Shown here piece by piece: positions 22,733 through 34,312 of a DNA stretch of 64,000 nt. The position numbers and the translations under genes are program-made. Origin of the DNA: Cycas panzhihuaensis (taxonomy: Eukaryota > Cycadophyta). The notes beneath the pieces were generated by a model. It saw only the letters and a program-made list of their open reading frames with translations, made no database searches and was not told the DNA's origin. Each line of letters begins with the position of its first letter. Position 1 is the stretch's first letter. Where the stretch lies: positions 240,319,741 through 240,383,740 of the forward strand of contig CM041465.1 in assembly GCA_023213395.1 (NCBI GenBank). Direction: 5' to 3'.

Positions 22733-24497
22733 GTTTTTCTCAAGAAAGCTGTGAGAGAAGGCTCACAAGGACTGGGTGAAGGGAGTAAGGTGGGATCCAT
22801 CCCAATCAGACCTACTCCCTAAGGGCGAACCCCTTCCCGTCCTCCTTCTCCTATGCCCATGCTTTCCTTGAGTTAACTAGGAGTGGGTGGAATCTTGGTC
22901 TACACTGGATATCAGCGTAAGCAGCCCTTACTGCACTGATTCTAGGCCTACACGCCCTTCTTTTAGGCTTTCTTCATGCCCCTAACCTTGCCCGACATCC
23001 ATTAGGATCTTTGGTGAGACTTATATAGTAGATTATTGTCCATAGTGACTCTGTTACCTTCGCATCTCTCCTACATCTTGCTCTATACATCCCCATACTT
23101 ATTGGCTATCCATAGACTGCCACATAACCCTATCTTGCTATACTTTGAGGCTGCGTGGATAACCTTTAGCAAAGGGTTTTGCCATATTACGGCTACCCTT
23201 TCCCTTCTTGCTTAGTGTTTGTGGTTTTACTTTGAGGAAAGCATTCATATCATATATTTGCATATATAGTTTTTGCAGCCCCTTCTTGGAAGGGAAAGAC
23301 TCTTGTGGATGTAGGTTTGAAGCAACATTTATGAAGAGGAGGGACATCCAACTTTGGGTAAGCCTTTACCCCTCTTTTCTCTTTTGCTTTGCTTACTTCT
23401 TAGTACGTTTACTTATTTTCCTTGCTTTTCCATCCTACTTTGTTTTTTATAAGTAGAAGGTAAGGAAGCCCCTGTTTTCCATATCAATCTTGGTCACACA
23501 CCAACTATTGGCGAGAGGGCATAGGCTATGCACAAGCAAGGTTCTTCATCAACCGTTATACATCCAGGTATGCATTGTCCCTCTCCATCCATCCCTTTTC
23601 CTTTTTGCTCTTATCTAAAGTCTATTGTAAATGTTTAATAGATTACATAAAAACAAAAAGGGAAGTAAATTAGCTACTTGCATCTATTTTGCATAAGTGT
23701 GTTGTATGCTTATTCTTCATAGGAAAAGGGCATAGTAGGGACTACATTCCTTCCCCTTTCTCCTATCTAGCTTGAAAGCACATATAATTGTACTTCTTTT
23801 AGTTTGCTTGTTTGAATACATACAAGATGCTTGTTCTTGTTTTTCTCTTGCCCTTTGGTTATTTAATGAAAGAGAGAGTAGCTTTTAGGCCCCTTTTCTT
23901 TACTCCTTCCCTTGGTTAGATTTTCTTAGACCAAGTAACCTAAGGAAGCCTACTTACGTTTGTCTTAGGCTCCTTGCCTATACCCTTTCATCTTGTGTTC
24001 CTTTGTCATAAGAACCTCTCCATTGGAGTTTCCTCCTCTTCCCTTCAAGCCATCCAAGGGTGGGAGGACCTTCCTCTTTGAGACCATTCAGGATACCCCT
24101 ACGTGTGTCTTCCCTCTCAGATTTGAAAGCTACTCCAAGGTAGTTGGGCACTATTCGTGTGTCCCGAACTCACACTCTGGCGTACAAATGCCCTGTGTGG
24201 TGTTCCCTTTGCTTATAGGTTTCCATTTGCCCCTAACTTTAGCTATTGACCACCTTAATTCTTATCGAGCATAGTGACCATCCTGTAGACACGACTCCAC
24301 TACTCTAAAAAATCAAAGGCTAAGTTACTTAGAGGAAGTTGTGTGCCATTCGTGGGTCCCAAACCTACGTTCTGATGTACAAATGCCTTGTGTAGGTGCT
24401 TACTTTCACTTGTAGGATTGACTCTTTGTTCCGGAGCCTTTTGTTGACTGACCTAGTCCTTACCAGGTGTAGTTACCATCCCATAGATGCGATTCCA
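22733..24497 (+). repeat. Gypsy element 2, 5' LTR (3' portion)
   Basis: Collinear with the 3' part of the LTRs at 35271-38395 and 47209-50024 (for example GGGTGAAGGGAGTAAG near 22780 matches near 48440). Ends ...GCGATTCCA at 24497 before the primer site. Its start is cut by element A. Contains the AT-rich segment before TTTGCAGCCCC (about 23250-23280) that is expanded into long (TA)n in the solo LTR. Confidence 0.85.
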
Positions 24498-24498
24498 C

Positions 24499-24516
24499 TT
24501 GCGATCATATTGGGGA
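24499..24516 (+). promoter_or_regulatory. Primer binding site, element 2
   Basis: TTGCGATCATATTGGGGA follows the LTR end by one base. It resembles the TGGCGACTC.GCTGGGGAC block that follows the LTR in Ogre/Tat-type elements (family knowledge). Copies at 16709-16726 and about 20046-20062 differ mainly by transitions. Confidence 0.55.
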
Positions 24517-24659
24517 CCCGCCAGTAAAAGAATTAGTTTTTCTCCTTTTCCTATTGGTGCTACTTCCTATTGGTAGCTTTCTCTTTTTGATATTGTTGGG
24601 CAACCCCTAACGTGTGCATTACCTTATTTCTTTTTTCTTCTAGCACATAGGCAGGACTT

Positions 24660-27010
24660 GCATGCGACGATTCTCACGTCACTTATGAGGCCTATCTCTG
24701 TTGTTGGAAGAGCCCTCATATCATCCCCTTCCCATGTCAGATCTCGATCTAATCATAGAGGGATCTCTTTCAGATTGGGCATACCATGCTTATGTGTCTG
24801 ATTCCCTTGAGCCACCTACTTCCTTCCAAGGGTTTGCCGAAGGAAGCAAAGATCCCATTTACTATTCAAGTGACTAGCCACACCCGTAATCTTACCCTTC
24901 CTCTACTCATGAAGTAGAGCCTTTATCTCCTTTAGGGTTTTACCATCATCATGGTAACTCCTGCAAGGAACGTCCTACGGGGTCTGCTTCATACGAGGTC
25001 CCTTCCACCTCTTACGATCAAGCGAATACCCCTCCCACTGATGTAGTAGAAGCCTTAAGCCAATGTTTCCAAGCCACTCATCTTCAACTATACCCCAAGT
25101 GGTTTAAGAATGTCTTACAAAGCATTGCACTTCCTTATTCTATGTCTCCCTCACCTTGCTCATCTCATTCAACTTCCTTACCCAGGATGAGTCTGCCTCT
25201 CATCTCTTTTGCCTCTTCCCATGGTGTATGTTCCTTAGGGACCACTTAGGGCATATCTTCATCTCAACTCGGGTTGAGCATGCCCCCATTTAGTCAAACG
25301 ACTAGTCCTCCTCTAACCATCATTTATCCATCTCTTACTAGACCTAGGGGTCCTATATGTCCCCCTACTTCTAGTCACACGGGATCCACCCCCACACACT
25401 CCCAATACTAACCTAGGGACCCTTCTCTCTACGTACCTCCTGGTTATACTACTCGACCATAGGGGAACGGTAAAGGGAAGTCCCTACTTGCTTATGGGGT
25501 GGACCCATTGCATCCTTATGGGGTCGTGCCACCCATGGGCAGCCCATATAGGGAAAATCTGGTCCCTTACCCCTCCTTTCCACCATCCTGTATGGCACTT
25601 CACATCACACCTTTACAAGGAGGGCCAACTCCTTTCCAAGGTGTTTTCCCTCAAGCTCCTTTTCAATAAGGAGAGTTCCCTCTAGGAGGGATGGGTCCAT
25701 CACACCTATCCACTTCCATGCAGGTTTCTTCAAATATGAGGTTCATGTCTTCTCACCAAGTGGTGGGAGGACAACATCCCCTTTCAAACTAAACCCTCCT
25801 AGGAGGATTTGAGTAAACCTACCAACCATCATTTCCAACTTCTATTGACCCTACGGTCTAGTCGAGGGCATGTCTCTTTATGGACTATTAGTCAACCCCC
25901 TTATCTGTTGAGGCATTAAGAACTAACTTACTGCCTCACCCTCTTAAAGTCCCCAAATTTGATGGGATTTCATTATAGGATCTAGTGGAGCATGTCCATA
26001 GTTTCTCTATGGTATGCATCGACTACTGGGCCTACGACCACATCTTCATGAAACTATTTTTGTGGTCTCTTCAAAGCGACACCCTCAAGTGGTTTTATCG
26101 CCTACCTACCCACTCTATTTTTTCATTCCAATAGCTCATGGATGAATTCACAACTACTTTGATGTAGATCGTCCATTTAAGAGTGGAATAAAATCCCTTT
26201 TGTCTCTTAAATAAGGTCACGATGAAATAAAATGTGACTTTGTAAGACGTTTCCATGACCTTCTTCATTCCACCAAGGTAACTTTGCCTAAGGAGTTGAA
26301 GAAGGACTTTTTTGTCGATGCCCTTCATCCAGAAGTCCATGTAGAAGTCCTCAAGATGGGGGTGACTACATGTGACTCTACCATAGCGAAGTGCTTGGCA
26401 CTCGAGGGCATTGAGATCTAGGCTAGACTCAAGAAACCTCTAAAGTCCTCACAGCGACGTGAGGTACCTCCACCACCATGAGAAACCAGAACTTACTAAC
26501 CCACTAGGTCTTCTTCCCATTCTACTGAGAAGACTCTAGATCCTCTCACTTTAGCTATATATTCATTCAAATGTACTATGAAGGAACTCAAGCTTCAAGC
26601 TCCTTCGTCCCCTACATCTAATAAGCTAGTCCACCAAGCTTCCCAAGCTACTCCTTCTAAAGGTGGTAACACCCAGTCCTCTCAAGAGAGGAAACCTGAT
26701 TCCTCCCTTAAGAAGAAGTGGTACTCCATCCATAGGGAGTGCTTCCACGATGATTTGCAGTATCAGGTCCAACATCCTAAGGCTACCCTACAATACAACT
26801 CTTCTCCTAAACGGGCATTTAGGCCCAACCTAGACTAGCCTATTTATAAATATCCCTTCCCTAAATATGGGAAACGTGATCATAACCCTCAACAAAAGAA
26901 CAACCAAAATTGGGGAAGATACCCAAACTGTCACCCTTTACAAGTTAAAGAGAAGGGTGTGAGAAATTCATCCTCTTCATTGAGTTCCCCTTATTGACAT
27001 ACCTCTTCAC
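24660..27010 (+). pseudogene. gag: Gypsy Gag polyprotein, element 2
   Basis: N-terminal segment EEPSYHPLPMSDLDLIIEG, SDWAYHAYVSD, KDPIYYSSD (about 24700-24880). Then a Pro/Tyr/Gly-rich region with YGVDPLHPYGVVPPMG (about 25490-25540). Then the capsid core: VPKFDGISL, DYWAYDHIFMKLF (about 26020), LKWFYRLPTHSIFSFQ (about 26085), an open stretch to LPKELKKDFFVDALHP (about 26330). The C-terminal basic/Ser-rich segment (26578-26838 open) contains a decayed zinc-binding region (WYSIHRECFHDD). Stops are mainly TAG, e.g. 26133 where sister copies read Gln. Start not determined. Confidence 0.82.
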
Positions 27011-27179
27011 CTTTGCAATCCTCGAATAAGGGAAAGAAGGTGATCTAGTTGCTTGAGACTACCGCATTGTATGCTTTAACTAAGTCTCAAGCAATCAAAG
27101 AGGCAAACGGTGCCTCTTCATCCACATCTCACCTTGACCCTCTTCTAGAAATTGGTCTTTCAGAAGTTCTAGCTCTCCC

Positions 27180-27800
27180 CAAGACCATTCCCGTACGTCC
27201 CAGTTGTTATGACTTTTGAAGGGTTCTACCCCAACCCACTGCGAAGGGGAAGCCTTTCTCTATCATTGATGAGCTTTATATTATAGCCATCGGAATGTCC
27301 ATAATAGATGTCTTGAGGACCTGCCCTGAATAGTGTACCCTAATCTTGGAAGCCTTAGGATTAGGTAACACACATGTTCATGCCTTGGGTATCACCCTAA
27401 GTCATGAGCATGTCATCTCCTTTAATCTTAAGGATCTTCCCCCCACTAGTGAAAGGGATCACCAATGGCACTTCCCTTTCACTATTACCATTGATACTCC
27501 TGATTGTACTTTATGGAGAACCGTTGTTGACAATGGTTCTTTTGTTAATACCATGCCCTTGCATGTTATACAAGAGTTGGCATATCAATTTTAGAGCCAG
27601 TTCCATGGTAGTGTCAAGGCTATGATGGTAGCAAAAGGATACCCTTGGGATCGGTGTCTATCCCTCTTACTCTCGAGGACAAGACTATCCTCACTGATAT
27701 TATAGTCCTCGATGTCGACATCAACTACAATCTTTTGTTGGGACGCCCATGGCTTAACCAGATGGGAGCCGTGTGCTTGTCCCATTGGGGACAACTTAAA
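27180..27800 (+). pseudogene. pol: Gypsy aspartic protease, element 2
   Basis: Retropepsin domain: FSIIDELYIIAIGMSIIDVL upstream, then VHALGITLSHEHVISFNLKDLPP, FTITIDTPDCTLWRTVVDN, the active-site segment VVDNGSFVNTMP (about 27520-27560; Asp kept, next residue Asn instead of Gly/Thr/Ser), and the C-terminal VLDVDINYNLLLGRPWL-like strand near 27705-27750 in another frame. One indel falls at about 27600-27640 and a stop at 27592. Element 1's copy (13500-13931) is collinear. Confidence 0.78.
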
Positions 27801-27939
27801 TTCGTCCATGAAGGGTGAATGAAGGTTATTTGCTAGGAGCTTCCTCATACTAAGTAACCATGTCAATCCCATCAAGTGGCTTATGGATAAGCAAAGGGTG
27901 ACAAAGGCCTTTCTACCCATGCCTTCGCTTGTTCAATTG

Positions 27940-28712
27940 ACATCCCTAACTCATCTCCTTTGGAAGAAGACTCTCCATCTACTTATTCCAAGCTTATGTA
28001 TTGCGCCTCTATTGGTGTCAGAAGTTACAGGTACCTTGCCATACTTAGCGATGATGAGCCTGATGGCAAGGATGAGGATCTACCTCACCCTATCTCCCTT
28101 CTTGGCATGAGTAGGGGGTACCTCCTTTGTTCGAGATCCCGATCTGGAACCTCTACCATTGAAGAAACTAATTCTTCACTTATGTCTCATGTCATCACCC
28201 TTGTTGATCACGTGCTCCTTGAGTCTTCCCCTTCATCGCCACACATAGGCGATGAAGTCAGGGAGCCTCTTATTGTCCCTTGTAGGGGACCTCTTTCTGA
28301 CTCTTCTATGGAGTCCTTTGGGTATGTCGAGTGGCGTTATGGCCATCACAGTCCTACTACCTCTACTTCCCTTCTCCCTTCATCTTCTCAAAGTATGGTC
28401 ATCCATGGGACGGACTACTCTGAGAATGACAAAGCCTTACTTGAGTACTTAGTGGGCTACATGTCCAACTTTCCTTCTGGTTACCATAGGCTTGGCTACC
28501 AGAATGTCTTGGCTATTGGGTCTTCCCTCTCTGACCCAGTTCCATCTCCTATCATGTCCTTTCCTGTTGACCAAGCCCCACTTCACTTTGAGGAGGGAAA
28601 TGCCATGTGCTTGGGGGAAACACAAGACATAGTAGTTACCCCAGGAAAAGTCATTAAGGTAGGAGCAGAATGCTCTCCTGATGAAATGAAGGAGTATACC
28701 CTTCTATTCTAG
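27940..28712 (+). pseudogene. pol: Acidic linker between protease and RT, element 2
   Basis: Open for 250 codons from the ATG at 27960; probably internal to the Gag-Pol polyprotein rather than a separate gene. It starts with SYRYLAILSDDEPDGKDEDLPHPISLL, an acidic low-complexity part, and ends with GAECSPDEMKEYTLLF followed by TAG at 28710-28712, where the frame continues into KFQAAFAWGYSDMKGIDPS, the standard lead-in to the gypsy RT. Element 3 has a matching segment (50861-50025, minus). Confidence 0.65.
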
Positions 28713-29560
28713 AAGTTTCAAGCTGCTTTTGCATGGGGCTATTCTGATATGAAGGGAATTGACCCTTCGATTGTGACCCACAACCTTACCACTATTCCTG
28801 GCGCTTGCCCAGTGCGTTAGAAGTAATGCCATCTTCACCAAAAGTTCTCAGCTACTGTTAAAATAGAAGTTTAAAAACTCCTAAATGTAGGATTGATCAC
28901 TTCCATCAACTACCCTAAGTGGGTGTCTAATATTATTCCTATTGCTAAAATGAATGGGACAATCTGGATATGTGTTGATTTCCATAACATCAACAATGTA
29001 TGTCCCAAGGACAACATCCTACTTCCCTTTATTGATCAAACTGTTGATTTAGAAGTCATGTCCTTAATGGATAACTTCTTCGGCTATAACCAAATTTAGA
29101 TTTCCATTGAATACCATCATAAGATGGCCTTCACCATTCTATGGGATACGTTTACCTATAAGGTGATGCCTTTTGGATTAAAGAATGCAGGTGCCACTTA
29201 TCAAAGGGAGATGTAGTTCATTTTCCATCACCTTATTAACAAATCTTTGGAGGTCTTCATGGATGACATGAGGGGTCTCTCACGCGTTAGAGCCCATCAT
29301 CCTTCTGATTTATAGGCCATCTTCACACGATGCTGTAAATACCATGTAAGCCTCAACCCTCTTAAATGCATATTTGCTATGATGACTGGCAAACTCCTTG
29401 GTTTCCTTATGTCAAAGTAAGGGATCCAAATTGACCCTGATAAAGTCAAGGCCATCCTTGACATGCCACCTCATAAAACCCAACAACAGATTAAGTCATT
29501 TTTAGGTAGGCTTAGATTCCTTAGACATTTCTTGGCAAACTTCATCATAAATGCCAAACC
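28713..29560 (+). pseudogene. pol: Gypsy reverse transcriptase, element 2
   Basis: RVT_1 domain in order: DMKGIDPSIVTHNL, VGLITSINYPKWVSNIIPI, WICVDFHNINNVCPKD, LPFIDQTVD, MSLMDNFFGYNQI (normally D.F.GY.Q), TYKVMPFGLKNAGATYQR, the catalytic box as EVFMDDMRGLS (about 29255-29280), LNPLKCIFAM, KLLGFLMSK, GIQIDPDKVKAI, FLGRLRFLRHF. About nine in-frame stops; most replace an expected Gln (e.g. 29097, 29214, 29312 TAG; 28824, 28875, 29420 TAA). Catalytic Asp pair retained. Confidence 0.9.
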
Positions 29561-29639
29561 GCTCACTAACCTATTAAAGAAGGTATCCATGTTCATTTGG
29601 TCTTACAAGGCCCAATAGGCCTTCAAATAACTCAAGGAA

Positions 29640-29950
29640 GCCCTCGCTTCCACCCCAATATTGGCACCTCCTCTCTTTAATAGGTTGTTCATCCTTTATA
29701 CCTCAACTACTGATGAGTCCCTAGGTGCCATATTAGCCCTGGAGAATGACTCAGGAACTGAGAAGGCCATTTGCTTCATCAGCCGCACTCTCATAGCTAT
29801 TGAACTTAACTATTCTCCTGCTGAGAAGGAGTGTCTCTCCTTGGTATACGCGACCAAGAAGTTTAGACACTACTTGCTTGGGAATACTATTTGGGTGGTC
29901 ATTCAATCTAATCCCCTCCATTATTTACTCACCTGACCTGACCTGACAGG
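29640..29950 (+). pseudogene. pol: Gypsy pol RNase H, element 2
   Basis: RNase H_like domain in the RT frame: PPLFNRLFILYTSTTDESLGAIL, KAICFISRTL, NYSPAEKECLSLVYATKKFRHYLLG, VIQSNPLHYLLT. The first catalytic Asp has become part of YTSTTDESLGA. A TGA at 29935 replaces the Trp seen in element 3 (LLTWYDLT). The sequence then continues GRTGKWAIFL, the usual lead to the integrase zinc finger. Confidence 0.87.
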
Positions 29951-30179
29951 TAGGACTGGTAAGTGGGCCATCTTCCTTTAGGAATTTGACCTCCAAATCA
30001 TTAAAAGGAAGTCAAAGAAGGGGATGGTAGTGGCCAAGTAGCTCACTGACACTCCCATCCCAAACCTTTTGGATGTTCCTGTTGATGATTCTCTCCCTAA
30101 CAAACCCATCCTGGCTATTTAGGACTCTCCCCCTCATACACTTGCTAATAGTGAGTGATATAGGGACATCATACAATAC

Positions 30180-31390
30180 CTCATTCAGCAATAATATCGC
30201 TCTGAAGCTAGCAACAAAGTTAGGTCTCGTATTTGAGCTACTACTAGGCAATACTTCCTTATGGGTGAGGTATTGCACAAAAGATCCTTCGACGGGATCC
30301 TTCTTCACATCATCACCCCCGATGAAGTAAACCAAATACTCCACAAATGCCACAACAACATTTGTGGGGGCCAATCCATGGCCTAAAGGATCCTCCGTAT
30401 AGGGTATTATTAGTTGTCCCTCTTTAAGGATGCCCATGCCTATGCCCTGAGATGTCGACGATGCCACAAGCATGCCAACATCACCCACTTGCCTTCCAAG
30501 GCTCTCCATCCCATCATATCTCCATAGCCTTTCTCCTAATAGGGGTTGGACCTTATCAAAGTGATATCCCCATCCTCTTCGTTGCAGCACAAGTTCATCT
30601 TAACTACCACAGAATACTTTACTAAGTAGGTGGAAGTAATTCCTTTGACCACTACTCCTAGTAAGATGATAGCTACCTTTGTCTACCAGCATATCATCTA
30701 CTGCTTTGGGGTTCCTGACATCTTGAGCATAGACAATGGGACTCCTTTTTGTAATAAGGAGATGGATAAGCTTTGTGAGAAATTCAACATTTCTCATAAG
30801 ACTTCCTCTCCCTACTACCCCCAAGCCAATGGTCAGATCAAATTGTTCAACAAAACTCTTATAAACATTCTGAAGAAAACTGTGGTCCAATCTCAAAGAG
30901 ATTAACATCTCCAGCTCCCTTCCACTCTATGGGCATATCACATATCTATCTATATGGCTATGGGAATGACTCTTTTCTTCCTAATCTATGGAATGAAGGT
31001 GGTTCTCCCATTGGAAGTGGAGATTCCTCCATTGAGGGTCTCTCTCTGAGGTCTTATCGATGAGAAGTCTATCCGTCAGGCTCACCTCTTAGACCTTGAG
31101 GCCTTGGATGAGAGGTACTTGGCCACTTACCAAGCAAACCTTGCCTCTAAGGCTAGGGCATGGAGAACATATGATAAACACCTTTGATCCCATCCTTTAT
31201 ATCCCGGGGACCATGTCCTCAAACTAGAATATCTCCATGATCGCCTAACCAAATTTAGACACAAGTGGGTTGGTCCCTTTATTGTTCTTGAGAGTTTAGA
31301 GAATAATGCTTATAGGATTGCCACCCTGGAGGGCCTCGAATTCGAGAAGGCTATTAATGGGAAATTTCTAAAAAAAATTTATGCATGACT
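30180..31390 (+). pseudogene. pol: Gypsy integrase, element 2 (no chromodomain)
   Basis: N-terminal zinc-finger region (HKCHNNICGG at about 30340 through CRRCHKHANITHLPSKALH near 30460-30510) precedes the core. In the core, ILSIDNGTPFCN (second Asp, about 30730) and PYYPQANGQIKLFNKTL (about 30815-30855) are seen; the third catalytic residue, normally Glu after NGQ-x, is Lys here. The C-terminus carries HVLKLEYLHDRLTKFRHKWVGPFIVLESLENNAYRIATLEG and ends LKKIYA then a stop near 31387. No chromodomain, as expected for Tat-type and unlike chromoviruses. Confidence 0.88.
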
Positions 31391-31979
31391 ATTTCACTCC
31401 TCTCTTTACGCTCTAAAATGAGCCTAAACTACCACCCTAGGTGTGTCCCCATTCTCCCTAGTCATAAGTGGAATGGTAGCTTAGGGTGGCCTTCTTGCTT
31501 CTTCTAAGTTCCTCCCACGGAACCCCTTGTCCCATTTTCTTTGAGGGACCTATCTTCCTAATTGGATGTGTTGTCCCTGTCGCTTTTGAGCATAGAAACA
31601 TTCTCCAACTAGGATGACATGCTGGAGTATTGTTACTCACTTTCTCGCTAGTGCTTCCTTTGTATATTCTACTATGCTCCTATGTGGACATGTATTCCAC
31701 CCTATCTCCTAACCTCACATATGTCCATCACTAATGCTCATGGTGATCGTGTGTGCACCTTCTAGGAATGTGGCCCTATATGAAAGGAAGTGTGTGCAGC
31801 TCAAACAAACCTCAAATACAAACCATATGTTAATCAACTTAAAACTCCATGATCTATAGCTCCTTATGCATCCATGACTCACCTACTGGGATTGTTGGCT
31901 CCTTGACTCAGATGATCACCTTCTCCTTGTACCCTCTACCTACTCCCAGTACCTCATCCTCCTTTGGTACCACCTCACT
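31391..31979. other. Interval between integrase and antisense gene, element 2
   Basis: No gene. It begins with the conserved complement of the AGGCTCATTTTAGAGC block (about 31412-31436) found after integrase in elements 1 and 3. The stretch at about 31740-31800 corresponds to the 3' flank of the antisense gene in element 3. Exon 2 of the antisense gene and the (TA)n site are missing, so roughly 1 kb has been deleted here relative to elements 1 and 3. Confidence 0.5.
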
Positions 31980-33206
31980 AATGGCCTAGCCTATCGGGAT
32001 ACCTCTGCTCTCCTCTACTGGTATTGCTACTGCTGAGGCTCTCCTCACTATCTTTAGCTTTCAGACTAGTGTCCAGGGTGCTCCACCTCTCCCTATAGTC
32101 CCTAAAGGACCTACATCTCCCATGGCTCTTGATAGTCCTACCTATCCTCTTGCAGTCCCTAATGGACTCACCTCTCTAACTGCTGCTACTGATGTGCTTA
32201 TCCCATCACCTCTATCATCATCATCTCTATCATTAGGGGTACCTCCTGCTCCTCCTACCTCTTCATCACTATCCCACCTCACCCCTCTATATAGATCTGA
32301 GGTATAGTCTACCATAGTGAGGAGGTCTAGTGATGTAGCCTATATTGAATACATAGCATGTGCCTAGTGCTCAGTTCCCCTGAACCGAGTCTGCCATCTT
32401 TGGACCATGGGAGCCCATGCAGAAATCAGATGTGGTTCTCCTGGTGGTGCCACTTCCCCAAAATGATCAAAGAACCAACACTGTAGTAATGTGTTGTAAG
32501 ATAGTCCTCCTCTCCCAACTATCCTAATAGCATCTAACTGGGTGACCAAGTTCGCTACTATCAATGTGGCCCAATCCAACCTCTCCCCGGCTTCACATCT
32601 CCTCACCGTATCCATCCACCCACTACGTATGTCCCTATAATTCTGTTTCTCAGATATCTGAAATAGAATGCACAACGTAATCAATTTCCTCACATAAGGA
32701 ATCTTGGACATGATCATACTCTAGATAGGTATGCCTCTCCTCTCCCACTGGTCCTGACCTATGAAATAGGTCACTGCCTCCCTGTGTGCAGCGCCATTAC
32801 TAGGTAATGCACCTAGCGATCCCAGTGCTCCTGCTGCTGGTATTGCCAAGATCCTCCTAACGTCTCCCCATGTGACAGTGACATCTCCCACTTGGGGGAG
32901 ATTGAATACATGCCTCTGTTGATCCCAATACAAGACTCTGTCCACTAAGAGGCACTGGTTGAATACATATTATGGCATCTAGATGGCCTTCAATAGACCA
33001 CAACTTCTAAAACGCACTGGTCTCCTCAAGACATCATCTTGATAAAGCTGAGCATAGCTACTTCTATGTTCTTGCGGTTGTCCACTGCGATAAACTGCCT
33101 ACAAAACATCTAAGAAACTAGTCAAAACCCAGCTAAACCTGCTTGCCTACCTTCAGGACTACCCCTTATTCCTATATAATTGAGGCTTGATACTCCTTCG
33201 AGCCAT
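31980..33206 (-). pseudogene. Antisense plant-mobile-domain-like gene, element 2 (exon 2 lost)
   Basis: Minus strand, start ATG at 33206 (MARRSIKPQLY). The frame runs on, with four stops that would be CAG or CGA before mutation, into GQPQEHRSSYAQLYQDDVLRRPVRFRSCGLLKA, then the PMD core: VLYWDQQRHVFNLPQVGDVTV, WGDVRRILAIPAAG (32945-32721 open), KQNYRDIRSGWMDTVRRCEAGERLDWATLI, LLQCWFFDHFGEVAPPGEPH (32717-32364 open). A Glu/Asp/Gly-rich linker continues to about 31980. The coiled-coil second exon seen in elements 1 and 3 is absent. This is the best-preserved PMD core in the window and the best query for a search. Confidence 0.74.
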
Positions 33207-33782
33207 CTTTTATGTTTTTCAGCCTGTCTGTCTCTGCACCATACTAAACTCTGTGGTACCGTAGAGTTTAGCATGGCACCCGCTAAGATTTGAGAACAAA
33301 CTCAGCGGCCCCACGGTAAAGATCGCGGCATTACGATCTTTATTGTAGTGTCGACATTACCCCCATACTATGGGGGGCTTTCTGCCTAAAAAATCAAAAT
33401 TTTTTTGCCTGGGTGGGCCATAATCAGGTCCACCGGGACCAGGGTTGCCTAATGCTCTAGTCCCCCCTCTCACTGGGTCTAATTCAGACTCCAGCAAATC
33501 AGTATTTGCCTATAAGGGGTGCAAAACTACATCAAAAAACACTAAAAATCTACGAAACTTAAGTGAAAAAATGATTGGGAAAAGGGGCGATCCACTCACT
33601 GGATCTAGTCTCGTTACTGTTATCTCATCTGTCTGGTCTCACCAGCTTTCTCTGCATCCCAATTCGATGGCCTAATCTCTTCCTATGTGCCTCTAAAGTT
33701 AGGCACCGCTCTGCTACATAAGGAGAAGGGCTTTGAATCATTCATGAGCTCATGAAAATGAATTCTATTTTTGTCAAGTTTT
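33207..33782 (-). other. Leader of the antisense gene with GTAC inverted-repeat cluster, element 2
   Basis: Non-coding. At about 33240-33360 it contains the short inverted repeats (CTGTGGTACCGTAGAGTTTAG and relatives). Collinear with 9539-10096 and 38413-38980. Confidence 0.5.
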
Positions 33783-33793
33783 CCTTATATAGG
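33783..33793 (-). promoter_or_regulatory. TATA box of the antisense gene, element 2
   Basis: Minus strand reads CCTATATAAGG, the same box in the same place as at 9529-9538, about 580 bp before the ATG at 33206. Confidence 0.6.
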
Positions 33794-34312
33794 TGGGAGG
33801 CCCAATGGGCACTTCTTCCATTTCTCATGTCGTGATAGCCCCTAGGACCATTTCTCTTCCTTGATCACCTTTGCCTTCTAGGTTTGTCTCTTGTTTCACC
33901 TCTATGGACCACTTTCTTTCCTAACGCTCCAGTGCATTTATGGTACCCGTCTCCTTGGTCCTGCGAGGCTCCTTCTACCTCATTTTACGTGCCACCTCCA
34001 TATATACTCAAGTTTATACTCATTTGGCTCGTCTCGTTGTCTTGGTCCCATTTGTGATGCTCGTTCATGCCTTTGGGGCTCCCAAAGGAAGCTTCCTCCT
34101 ACTTAGGACCACGTTTTGTTTCCTCAAACAACCTTTGGTACCCCTAGAGGGGCCTTTTCACCATTGGTTCTTTCCCATTTATCGGATAGTCCTCTTCACC
34201 TTTAGGTAGCCTCATCTTTGGGTCTTCCTTCCCTTCGTAGCATTCATTGATAGCCACTCGAGTCTCTTATGACAATTTCATATTATTAAGTCCTCTTTAC
34301 TTATAGATCATA

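Noticed and set aside
27960-28712. A separate gene of 250 codons between protease and RT
   Set aside because: The frame continues in register into the RT lead-in after one TAG, and element 3 has the same segment in its polyprotein, so it is treated as a linker of Pol.
30012-30590. 192-codon minus-strand ORF
   Set aside because: It is antisense to the RNase H-integrase connection of element 2, where the plus strand gives recognisable integrase zinc-finger sequence; no similarity seen in its own frame.
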